From: Oscillospiraceae bacterium UBA1230
GTDB taxonomy: Bacteria; Bacillota; Clostridia; Oscillospirales; Oscillospiraceae
Assembly: GCA_002309395.1 (NCBI GenBank)
Contig: DBWU01000070.1
Location: 8,671-29,597, forward strand
DNA: 20,927 nucleotides
Direction: 5' to 3'
Part shown: positions 1 to 6,125 of the stretch, piece by piece
Layout of the letters: each line of letters starts with the position of its first letter
Numbering within the stretch: position 1 is the stretch's first letter
The notes under the pieces: model-generated
Seen by the model: the letters and a program-made list of their open reading frames with translations, nothing else
Database searches by the model: none
What the model was told of the DNA's origin: nothing
Translations under genes and position numbers: made by a program

Positions 1-32
1 GCTATTTTAACAAAGATAGCAATCCTTTTTTA
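1..32 (+). terminator. Partial hairpin terminator of an upstream gene
   Basis: GCTAT and ATAGC arms flank a TTTAACAAA-type loop and are followed by AATCC and a T run. The arrangement is nearly identical to the complete hairpin at 1631-1669, so the left arm probably begins just outside the window. It also carries the ATAGCAATC word (16-24) that recurs after each of the next genes. Confidence 0.55.
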
Positions 33-148
33 ATACTAGGATAGCCTGCGATAGAGTCCGTTTTTCAGGACACCTTTTGTTTTGTTCTTACTGTAGAAAC
101 ACAAAAAATGTAGCTGCAATTCTGATTAGAAGTTCGGAGATGAGTATA

Positions 149-967
149 ATGTTAGAGAAAATCAAGCTCTCAGAAGCCGATGAGATTTTTATCCGAGATG
201 GTGGTTTTGGTGAGACTCCCACTATTGGGTGTGGTTCGGTGAATGACGATGGGCACCTCTACTACATAGATATTGAGAAAATGGAAGCACTCAGACTTCC
301 AGAAAAGTATAAGGATACGCCAATTATCTTGTATCATCCGTGTGGAGGTCATCAGGACGGGCTCATCATGGTCAGTCTCATGGGAGAAATGGATCTAAAG
401 TATCATTATGATTTCGGTGATACTGCGGGAATGTGGGGATGGATTGATTTAGAAGGAAACGAAGTAATCCCTCCACAGTATATTTTTGCCATGTCCTTTT
501 TCAATGGAAGAGCAATTGTAGCTAAGGGCACGTGGCGTGTTGATGAACAGTCCAGATACTGGACCGATGATGAGCATTGGGGGATCATCGACAGGACAGG
601 AAAAGAAGTCCTTCCCTGCCAATACGATGAAATATACGATATTGATAATACTGATAGATTTTTCCTTTGCCATAAAGGCGGATGGGAGTCCGGGAAGAAT
701 TGCGTTTATGATTTGGAGCAGCAATGCGAAATCATGGAAATGGACTTTTCTTTTGATAATGGGTATATGTTTAACTCCTGCTTTTATAGCAATGGATGCA
801 TTTGCTATGATGAACACATTCCGGGAGAAGAAAAAGATTATCTATACGCCTATTCTGTTGAAGAAAAGAGATGGGTTGCTTATAAAGAGTTATTTGAAGA
901 ACGTGAACTAAATGGGCAAACGAAAATAGTTGTAAACAAGGATGGTCAAGACATTATCGTTTTTTGA
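149..967 (+). CDS. WG-repeat-containing protein
   Basis: A 272-residue soluble protein with no signal peptide or membrane segment. Two WG-type repeats are visible: one around residues 95-127 (GMWGWIDLEGNEVIPPQY) and one around 143-175 (HWGIIDRTGKEVLPCQYD). These are the W-G-x-I-D-x-x-G-x-E-V-x-P-x-x-Y units of the WG repeat family, which form beta-rich modules of mostly unknown function and are common in accessory and toxin-associated loci. An in-frame ATG exists at 77, but the ATG at 149 is preferred because a GGAG lies 9 nt upstream (136-139); the ATG at 140 abuts that GGAG. The acidic, aromatic-rich composition and AT-rich codon use differ from the genes after 2477. It is the first of three orphan genes separated by related repeats. 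A specific function cannot be given; an immunity or contact-dependent role is only inference from context. Confidence 0.75.
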   Translation: MLEKIKLSEADEIFIRDGGFGETPTIGCGSVNDDGHLYYIDIEKMEALRLPEKYKDTPIILYHPCGGHQDGLIMVSLMGEMDLKYHYDFGDTAGMWGWIDLEGNEVIPPQYIFAMSFFNGRAIVAKGTWRVDEQSRYWTDDEHWGIIDRTGKEVLPCQYDEIYDIDNTDRFFLCHKGGWESGKNCVYDLEQQCEIMEMDFSFDNGYMFNSCFYSNGCICYDEHIPGEEKDYLYAYSVEEKRWVAYKELFEERELNGQTKIVVNKDGQDIIVF

Positions 968-1000
968 GTCGTAAACTGTGACTCCTGTTGTTTTTTAGCA

Positions 1001-1050
1001 CGTTACGAATTTTAACGATTACCCCCATTTTGTTGAAATAGCAATCTTTA
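1001..1050. repeat. Intergenic repeat, copy A
   Basis: About 50 bp beginning CGTTACGAA, with TTAACGATT (1012-1020), CCCCATTTTGT and ATAGCAATCTTT (1038-1049). Most positions match copy B at 2239-2288, which has the same 26-nt spacing between TTAACGAT and ATAGCAATC. It lies immediately after the WG-repeat gene. Confidence 0.7.
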
Positions 1051-1056
1051 GCCATT

Positions 1057-1097
1057 AAAAAAACCTCTTTTGTTTACCGGGACAGAAGAGGTTTTTT
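1057..1097 (+). terminator. Rho-independent terminator after the WG-repeat gene
   Basis: The left arm AAAAAACCTCTT (1058-1069) pairs with the right arm AAGAGGTTTTTT (1086-1097) across a 16-nt loop. The symmetric A and T tracts let it work in both directions. Confidence 0.75.
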
Positions 1098-1148
1098 GTT
1101 GAATTACTGAGAAGAAAACGCTAAAATAATATAAAAGAGGTGATTCAG

Positions 1149-1562
1149 TTGACGATAAAATATGACGTTGTCTCGTTGTGGGAGAACGGAACAGAAAAGT
1201 TTTGCCTGTTTGCTGTTTCAGCCGACAGCCAGTACAAATACATAAGCGGCAAGCCGTGTATCACATTTGGCATTGCTTATGAGAACGAGGGATACAAAGG
1301 CTGCGATGTATTCACTCTTTTTGATCATTTCTTCTATGACACTCTCGACGCAATGAAGAATACCTATCGTGAGCTGAATGGCTCGTTCAGATTGGATGAT
1401 AATGGTGCAGATACCGACGGATATGTTGATTTTGAGATGAAAAACGGGAAACTTCATGTTGCAGGCCGACTTGGAGCATCTTTTGCAACGCATTCATTAA
1501 CGTTTGAATTTGATGCCGATCAGACGTTGTTGGGATCCCTTATTCAAAGCTTAACGATTTGA
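1149..1562 (+). CDS. Hypothetical protein, immunity-like small orphan
   Basis: A 137-residue soluble protein starting at TTG 1149. AAAGAGG (1134-1140) sits 8 nt upstream, whereas the in-frame GTG at 1140 overlaps this ribosome-binding site and so is unlikely to be the start. A weak promoter, TTGAAT (1099-1104) with a 17-bp gap and TAAAAT (1122-1127), would give a very short leader. The protein alternates beta-strand-like stretches and ends with a hydrophobic FEFDADQTLLGSLIQSL motif. That terminal pattern recalls WapI-type immunity proteins, but this is a resemblance by eye, not an assignment. No catalytic motif is visible. The last codons include TTAACGATT, the same word found in the intergenic repeats, so the repeat boundary seems to run into the gene's 3' end. 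AT-rich like its neighbours. Confidence 0.7.
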   Translation: MTIKYDVVSLWENGTEKFCLFAVSADSQYKYISGKPCITFGIAYENEGYKGCDVFTLFDHFFYDTLDAMKNTYRELNGSFRLDDNGADTDGYVDFEMKNGKLHVAGRLGASFATHSLTFEFDADQTLLGSLIQSLTI

Positions 1563-1565
1563 TGC

Positions 1566-1622
1566 TTTGGTGTACTTTTAGGCGTTCTTTCTATGGTTTG
1601 GTGTACTTTTGCGCGCTCTTTC
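1566..1622. repeat. Two tandem 26-bp direct repeats, period 31
   Basis: TTTGGTGTACTTTT occurs at 1566 and again at 1597. Each is followed by a similar 12-nt tail ending in TCTTTC, with three mismatches over 26 bp. It sits between the end of the 137-aa gene and the hairpin at 1631. Not attributable to a known element from sequence alone. Confidence 0.75.
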
Positions 1623-1630
1623 ACAGAAAA

Positions 1631-1670
1631 GGATTGCTATTTTAACAAGATAGCAATCCTTTTATTTTTT
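1631..1670 (+). terminator. Rho-independent terminator, repeat-family member
   Basis: GGATTGCTAT (1631-1640) pairs perfectly with ATAGCAATCC (1650-1659) across a 9-nt loop and is followed by TTTTATTTTTT. It shares the ATAGCAATC word and loop sequence with the partial hairpin at the window start. Confidence 0.85.
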
Positions 1671-1711
1671 TGTTATACTATTAAAGGAAGATTACTCGTG
1701 GAGGAATTCAT

Positions 1712-2230
1712 ATGGTTTACGGTGTGATCGACAAAGATAGCTGCCGCTATTATACCTATCTCAAAGCTGTTTTCGACGCCATAGAAAACAAACAGTCAGA
1801 TTATAATTGGCTGATTACAGACAGCGAAATCGTTGCGCATAGCGACAAATTAGATGCGCTCAATACGAATGTGCATTGGCAATACAAAAACGGAAAACCG
1901 GTTGCGGTTCCTGCTCCGGATTATTACTTTCTGTCTGGCGAAGATCTTACAAGTATTATAACGGAAGACGATTCTCAATGGATTAGGGGCATCCTCTCCG
2001 GATTTGAAAAAAGCATTCCGCTGGATGAGATACTGAAATACCCGTTCCCGGAAGCAGATGGAGAAGGTTTCTGGAAAAATCCGCCCTCCATTCAGCACCC
2101 TCTTGCATCGATGGAAATTGTACCGTGGGACAGTACTTGCGTCCTTCTACTTAGCACAGAAATAGAAATCGTTGAGAAATTAAAAAAGGCTTTTCCCAAA
2201 TGCCAGGACTTAAGTAAGTATAATACGTAA
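1712..2230 (+). CDS. Hypothetical protein, possibly DUF2691-like
   Basis: A 172-residue soluble protein. GGAGG (1700-1704) lies 7 nt before the ATG, fixing the start, and a TATACT (1674-1679) just after the preceding terminator may be its -10, with only a poor -35. The N-terminal part has SDYNWLITDSEIV and the C-terminal part has HPLASMEIVPWDSTCVLLLS followed by a helix ending DLSKYN. This layout resembles small Firmicutes proteins of the DUF2691 kind seen as orphan or immunity-like genes; the match is by memory and weak. No membrane segment, signal peptide or catalytic motif. It is the third gene of the AT-rich cassette stretch, followed by repeat copy B and a terminator. Function unknown. 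Confidence 0.72.
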   Translation: MVYGVIDKDSCRYYTYLKAVFDAIENKQSDYNWLITDSEIVAHSDKLDALNTNVHWQYKNGKPVAVPAPDYYFLSGEDLTSIITEDDSQWIRGILSGFEKSIPLDEILKYPFPEADGEGFWKNPPSIQHPLASMEIVPWDSTCVLLLSTEIEIVEKLKKAFPKCQDLSKYNT

Positions 2231-2238
2231 AGGACGGA

Positions 2239-2288
2239 CGTTACGAAAATTAACGATAATCCCCATTTTGTCATAATAGCAATCTTTG
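2239..2288. repeat. Intergenic repeat, copy B
   Basis: CGTTACGAA, TTAACGAT (2250-2257), CCCCATTTTGT and ATAGCAATCTTT (2276-2287) match copy A (1001-1050) with a handful of substitutions and identical internal spacing. It lies immediately after the 172-aa gene. Confidence 0.7.
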
Positions 2289-2313
2289 CTCAAAAGGATT
2301 CTCCCACCGACTC

Positions 2314-2346
2314 AAAAACTCCGCGGCGATTGCAGCGGAGTTTTTT
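2314..2346 (+). terminator. Rho-independent terminator closing the AT-rich cassette stretch
   Basis: AAAAACTCCGC (2314-2324) pairs with GCGGAGTTTTT (2335-2345) around a 10-nt loop, with a following T tract. After this point base composition rises to that of the rest of the window. Confidence 0.85.
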
Positions 2347-2405
2347 GCTTTGTTAACCTTGTCGGGCAGGAAAAATCCAAATTGACGCTGTTTGCCCTAT
2401 AACAC

Positions 2406-2434
2406 TTTAAAAACCACGGGTTTTGTGCTATAAT
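2406..2434 (+). promoter_or_regulatory. Extended -10 promoter for the hydrolase gene
   Basis: TATAAT (2429-2434) is preceded by TGC, an extended -10, and has a weak -35, TTTAAA (2406-2411), 17 bp upstream. A TTGACG at 2382 is too far away to pair with this -10. Confidence 0.6.
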
Positions 2435-2476
2435 ATTCCCAATTAAGCTGACAATACAGTATTTGCGGAGAGGGAC

Positions 2477-3079
2477 ATGATGCATCGTACAGTAGTCTAT
2501 ATCCATGGAAAAGGCGGCGCCGCGCAGGAGGCGGAGCATTATAAGCCGCTGTTTCCGGGATGCAGTGTGGTAGGCTTTGACTACAAAGCCGCCACGCCTT
2601 GGGAGGCGAAAAAGGAATTCTCCGTCTATTTTGATCGTCTATACGCGCAAAATGGTGACGTGATCCTGATCGCCAACAGCATCGGCGCGTATTTTTCCAT
2701 GTGCGCGCTGGGGGATCGGCCGATCAAAAAAGCACTGTTCATATCGCCCGTTGTCGATATGGAGGCGTTGATCGGCAATATGATGGCGCAGTCGCATATC
2801 ACGGAGGATGAACTGCGGGAAAAGGGAGAAGTCATAACAGATACAGGGGAGACGCTTTCGTGGGAATATTTGCAATACGTAAAAGACAATCCGATCGATT
2901 GGAGGATTCCCACCAGCATCCTTTCCGCTGAAAACGACTGCGTGACAAGCCTTGATTCCATGCGCGCATTTTCCGCCCGAATCGGCGCGGATCTCACTGT
3001 GATGAAAAACGGAGAACACTGGTTTCACACAAAGGAGCAGATGGCGTATCTTGATGCATGGATCGTAACGGCGCTTTAA
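2477..3079 (+). CDS. Alpha/beta hydrolase family protein
   Basis: A 200-residue cytoplasmic serine hydrolase of the small alpha/beta-fold type. The N-terminus has VVYIHGKGG (6-14), the HG oxyanion-loop motif. The nucleophile elbow is ANSIG, with Ser68 as likely nucleophile (A-N-S-x-G instead of the common G-x-S-x-G). Asp154 in SAEND and His181 or His184 in GEHWFH complete a plausible triad. No signal peptide. GGAG at 2467-2470 lies 6 nt before this ATG and 9 nt before a second in-frame ATG at 2480, so either start is possible. The XRE regulator gene begins 46 nt downstream on the same strand, suggesting co-transcription. Substrate unknown; carboxylesterase-like activity is the family expectation. 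Confidence 0.85.
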   Translation: MMHRTVVYIHGKGGAAQEAEHYKPLFPGCSVVGFDYKAATPWEAKKEFSVYFDRLYAQNGDVILIANSIGAYFSMCALGDRPIKKALFISPVVDMEALIGNMMAQSHITEDELREKGEVITDTGETLSWEYLQYVKDNPIDWRIPTSILSAENDCVTSLDSMRAFSARIGADLTVMKNGEHWFHTKEQMAYLDAWIVTAL

Positions 3080-3125
3080 TAGCGTTCCGTTTGCCGGAGC
3101 AGACGGTTTAGTGAGGTGTATGGCG

Positions 3126-3731
3126 ATGGAGTTTGGCAAAAAACTGCAAACATTACGGACGCGCGAACAGCTGACGCAGGAAGCGCTGGCGGAAAAGTTG
3201 TTTGTTTCCCGCGCCGCTATTTCAAAATGGGAATCGGGGAGAGGGTATCCGGAGATTGACTCTCTCAAGACGATCGCCGCTTTTTTCCATGTGACGGTGG
3301 ACGACCTCATCGGGGGAGATGAGATCGTCGCCCTTGCCGAGCAGGATATCCGCGGTCGGCGCGAGAAATACGCGGCGCTGCTGTGCGGCGTGCTGGATAC
3401 GTTTGCCATACTGCTGTTTCTGCTTCCTGTGTTCGGGAACGGCGGAACGGACGGCGTGAACGCTGTTTCCTTGCTGTCCCTTACGCAGGCGGAGCGGTGG
3501 ATCAAAACCGTGTTTCTTGTTGTTACGGCTCTCAGTGGGGCAAACGGCGTCTGCACGCTGATCATCAGCCGTTTCGACCGTCCCGATTGGAACAGACACC
3601 GGATCGTCACCGGCGTGGCGCTGTCCATCATCGGGACGGCGGTTTTTGTGCTGGCAAGACAGCCGTATGCCGGAATCTTTTATCTTTGTCTGCTTGTGAG
3701 TAAAGGGTTTTTACTGCTGATGCGGAAATGA
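3126..3731 (+). CDS. XRE-family regulator with C-terminal membrane domain
   Basis: A 201-residue protein. Residues 5-60 form a classic XRE helix-turn-helix (LTQEALAEKLFVSRAAISKW then ESGRGYPEIDSL). A linker of about 20 residues leads to four likely membrane helices (roughly 83-103, 127-147, 160-177 and 182-198). Such one-component membrane-tethered XRE proteins are common in Firmicutes, often beside the genes they control. ATG 3126 is preferred because GAGGTG (3113-3118) sits 7 nt upstream; GTG 3111 and ATG 3120 lie on or next to that site. It follows the hydrolase gene by 46 nt and precedes the PAP2-GNAT gene. A 17-bp inverted repeat overlaps its stop codon. Target genes and signal are not visible. 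Confidence 0.85.
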   Translation: MEFGKKLQTLRTREQLTQEALAEKLFVSRAAISKWESGRGYPEIDSLKTIAAFFHVTVDDLIGGDEIVALAEQDIRGRREKYAALLCGVLDTFAILLFLLPVFGNGGTDGVNAVSLLSLTQAERWIKTVFLVVTALSGANGVCTLIISRFDRPDWNRHRIVTGVALSIIGTAVFVLARQPYAGIFYLCLLVSKGFLLLMRK

Positions 3732-3745
3732 TACGAATCGTATCA
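3729..3745. repeat. Inverted repeat overlapping the regulator stop codon
   Basis: TGATACG-AAT-CGTATCA is a perfect 7-bp inverted repeat with a 3-nt centre; its first three bases are the TGA stop of the XRE gene. There is no T tract, so an operator for the downstream PAP2-GNAT gene is as likely as an mRNA hairpin. Confidence 0.5.
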
Positions 3746-3834
3746 GCGATGTGAAGAAGCGTTTCTTGGAATTTTCGTTGCCGCGGAGCAGAATAGATCT
3801 GCCTGACGGCAAATCATATCGGGAGGATATACCC

Positions 3835-5100
3835 ATGAAATGCAAGCATTTCTTTTCACTGGCGGCGATCAGCGGCGTATGTTTTATATTGCTGATCGTT
3901 TTACTCCGTTTTTTCGATGTTGCGCCGATAGGGGCGGAAGGGACGCATATCGGTTTATCACGACTCAACGGGCGCGTTTTTGACCTGATTGGCGAGCTCT
4001 TGATCTGGTATTACATAACGGACTGGCTCGGCGTCGCCGCGATCTTGACAGCGGCCGGATTCGCAGTGGGCGGATCGGTGCAGTTGCTCCGGCGGAAAGC
4101 GATCTGTAAAGTCGACAGGGAGATTTTGTTTCTCGGCGGATTGTATCTGGCGGTGATCGCGCTGTACGTCTTCTTTGAGCGCGTGATCGTGAATTTCAGA
4201 CCCGTGATCATGCCCGGCGCGGCGCATCCGGAGGCGTCGTTTCCGTCCTCCCATACGATGATGGTATGCGTTATTATGGGGAGTGCCGCTTTGCTGACCG
4301 GGAAATACGTGAGACATAAAACGTTTCGCGCCGCTTTGCGCTGGCTTTGCGCGATCCTCGTTATCGCTACGGTGGCAGGGCGGCTTGTCTCGGGCGTACA
4401 CTGGTTTACGGACATTATAGGCGGCATACTGATCAGCGTGACCCTTCTTTCTCTCTATGCCGGAGCGATACGGACCGGCGGCGACTATACCATCCGTCTG
4501 GAGCGGACGGAAGAACACGGGGAAGTGGAAAACCTGATACGGGAATCCTTCTGGAACGTGTACCGCCCGGGATGCAGTGAGCATTACGTGATCCACGTGC
4601 TGCGCGACGATCCGGCGTTTGTCAAAGAACTGGATCTGGTGATGGAGCAAGGCGGCAAGCTGATCGGGCAGAATATGTTTATGAAAACCGTCATCCTTTC
4701 TGACGACGGCAGGGAGATCCCGGTCCTTACGATGGGACCGATCTGCATCACACCGGCGTTGAGGCGCAAAGGGTACGGGAAAAAACTGCTGGACGATTCG
4801 CTGCACAAAGCGAAACGAATGGGGTTCGGCGCGGTTTTGTTCGAGGGTAACATCGACTTTTACGGGAAAAGCGGCTTTGATTACGCGCGCAAATTCGGCA
4901 TTCGCTATCACGACCTGCCGGACGGCGCGGACGATTCGTTTTTCCTCTGTAAGGAATTAACGCCCGACTATCTGGACGGTATCACCGGCGTTTACCAGAC
5001 GCCTCCGGGATACTACGTAGACGACCGTGACGTGGAGGCGTTCGATAAGAGTTTTCCGCCCAAGGAGAAGCTGAAACTGCCGGGGCAGATATTTGCCTGA
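3835..5100 (+). CDS. PAP2 phosphatase / GNAT acetyltransferase fusion
   Basis: A 421-residue protein joining two enzyme domains. Residues 1-212 are a polytopic PAP2 (type 2 phosphatidic acid phosphatase) domain, with motif 1 as RVIVNFRP (116-123), motif 2 as PSSH (137-140) and motif 3 as GR-x5-H-x3-D (Gly182, Arg183, His189, Asp193). Motif 1 has Arg where Lys is usual. Residues about 217-421 are a GNAT N-acetyltransferase whose acetyl-CoA loop is RRKGYG (310-315), followed by NIDFYGKSGFDYARKFGI. The reading frame is open throughout, with no stop or frameshift at the joint near residue 213. GGGAGG (3821-3826), 8 nt before ATG 3835, sets the start; the GTG at 3751 has no ribosome-binding site. 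PAP2 enzymes remove phosphate from lipid phosphates at the membrane; the acetyl acceptor of the GNAT part is unknown. The small membrane protein starts 22 nt later. Confidence 0.88.
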   Translation: MKCKHFFSLAAISGVCFILLIVLLRFFDVAPIGAEGTHIGLSRLNGRVFDLIGELLIWYYITDWLGVAAILTAAGFAVGGSVQLLRRKAICKVDREILFLGGLYLAVIALYVFFERVIVNFRPVIMPGAAHPEASFPSSHTMMVCVIMGSAALLTGKYVRHKTFRAALRWLCAILVIATVAGRLVSGVHWFTDIIGGILISVTLLSLYAGAIRTGGDYTIRLERTEEHGEVENLIRESFWNVYRPGCSEHYVIHVLRDDPAFVKELDLVMEQGGKLIGQNMFMKTVILSDDGREIPVLTMGPICITPALRRKGYGKKLLDDSLHKAKRMGFGAVLFEGNIDFYGKSGFDYARKFGIRYHDLPDGADDSFFLCKELTPDYLDGITGVYQTPPGYYVDDRDVEAFDKSFPPKEKLKLPGQIFA

Positions 5101-5122
5101 CGGAACGGATACGGGAGGAACG

Positions 5123-5341
5123 ATGAAAATGCTGCTGCTGGTCGCTGGGATTTTACTGACCGTTGCCTGCGCCGTGTGTTTTATCCTCGCGGCGATTTAT
5201 CACTCTGCAAATAAGAACCTGTATGACGGGGCGGCGGAGACGTACAGAAGACTGCGCCGCAATGCGGCGCGGTGCTTTGCGTCGGGATTCGTTCTGGCGG
5301 CGGCAGGGGCGGCGTGTATCACGCTTTACGCCCTGCTGTAA
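5123..5341 (+). CDS. Small two-helix membrane protein
   Basis: A 72-residue protein with two hydrophobic segments (about 3-26 and 51-71) separated by a basic, Arg-rich loop containing TYRRLRRNAAR. GGGAGG at 5113-5118 precedes ATG 5123 by only 4 nt, so ATG 5129 (second Met of MKM) is also possible. The upstream in-frame ATG at 5093 would overlap the PAP2-GNAT gene and has no Shine-Dalgarno site. It lies 22 nt after the fusion gene and is probably co-transcribed. Family and function not recognised. Confidence 0.7.
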   Translation: MKMLLLVAGILLTVACAVCFILAAIYHSANKNLYDGAAETYRRLRRNAARCFASGFVLAAAGAACITLYALL

Positions 5342-5438
5342 CACTCTACCTGCCGTTGAATGATCCCCACTCAACCAACGGTTCGTGTTCTTTTGGCGTA
5401 GGAACGGCTATGATGACAGTGAAAGGAGGCGGCAGAAC

Positions 5439-6059
5439 ATGGATCAAAGCAAGATCGGAAGATTCATAGCGGAAAGACGAAAGGCGCAAGGCATGACGCA
5501 GATGCAGCTTGCCGAGCGGCTGGGTATTACCGACCGCGCCGTGTCAAAATGGGAGACCGGCAGATCTATGCCGGACTCGTCCGTGATGCTGGAGCTGTGC
5601 GGTATGCTCAAGATCACTGTCAATGATTTACTGTGTGGGGAGGCTGTTTCAATGGAAAACTACAAGGATAGAACGGAAGAAAATCTGCTGGAAATGGTGA
5701 GGGCAAAAGAAACGGCGGACAGGCGGCTCCTGTCGCTGGAAGTGGTAAGCGGCGTTGTATCGGTCCTGTTTCTGTTTGCCATGATCGCTGTGGGAACGGT
5801 ATTTATGACCATGGGTCAGCCGCTATGGATGTTCTTCGTGCCGGTTGCCGCGGGTATGATCCAGTTTATCGCGGTCGCTCTATACGCCTTGCGGATCGAG
5901 CAGGTCGCCGGTTATTACGTGTGCGCCAAATGCGGACACCGGTACGTTCCTACCTACCGCAGCGTGAGTATGGCGATGCACATGGGCAGAACACGGTATA
6001 TGAAATGCCCCGAGTGCGGCAGGTGGTCCTGGCAGAAAAAGTCTGTCAGCAGAGAGTAA
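5439..6059 (+). CDS. XRE-family regulator with membrane helices and zinc ribbon
   Basis: A 206-residue protein in three parts. Residues 6-66 are an XRE helix-turn-helix (MTQMQLAERLGITDRAVSKW, then ETGRSMPDSSVM). Two membrane helices follow at about 100-123 and 129-151. The C-terminus is a zinc-ribbon-like module with Cys162-x2-Cys165 (CAKCG) and Cys190-x2-Cys193 (CPECG). The DNA-binding and zinc-ribbon parts would both face the cytoplasm if the two helices form a hairpin. AAAGGAGG (5422-5429), 9 nt upstream of ATG 5439, sets the start; an in-frame ATG at 5412 is not supported. A possible -10, TATGAT (5409-5414), has no good -35. Metal or redox sensing is an inference from the ribbon. It ends just before a strong convergent terminator. 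Confidence 0.85.
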   Translation: MDQSKIGRFIAERRKAQGMTQMQLAERLGITDRAVSKWETGRSMPDSSVMLELCGMLKITVNDLLCGEAVSMENYKDRTEENLLEMVRAKETADRRLLSLEVVSGVVSVLFLFAMIAVGTVFMTMGQPLWMFFVPVAAGMIQFIAVALYALRIEQVAGYYVCAKCGHRYVPTYRSVSMAMHMGRTRYMKCPECGRWSWQKKSVSRE

Positions 6060-6076
6060 ATCACGGCGCAAACGAA

Positions 6077-6108
6077 AGAGCCCTTTTACCGAACGGTAAA
6101 AGGGCTCT
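6077..6108. terminator. Bidirectional terminator between convergent genes
   Basis: A perfect 14-bp stem (AGAGCCCTTTTACC with GGTAAAAGGGCTCT) closes on a GAAC loop. It serves the XRE gene (+) and citrate synthase (-). T tracts are modest on both sides. Confidence 0.85.
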
Positions 6109-6125
6109 CTTGCTTGCTGTGGCGA

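Noticed and set aside
1561..1625. Insertion-sequence end suggested by the TTTGGTGTACTTTT repeats
   Set aside because: No transposase fragment, target duplication or inverted end is visible nearby.
1001..2290. Four-copy repeat considered as a CRISPR array
   Set aside because: Copies are 600-1000 bp apart with genes between them, and they are not identical.
3958..4911. A 317-codon minus-strand frame opposite the PAP2-GNAT gene
   Set aside because: His/Arg/Gln-rich shadow; the plus strand carries convincing PAP2 and GNAT motifs with a good ribosome-binding site.
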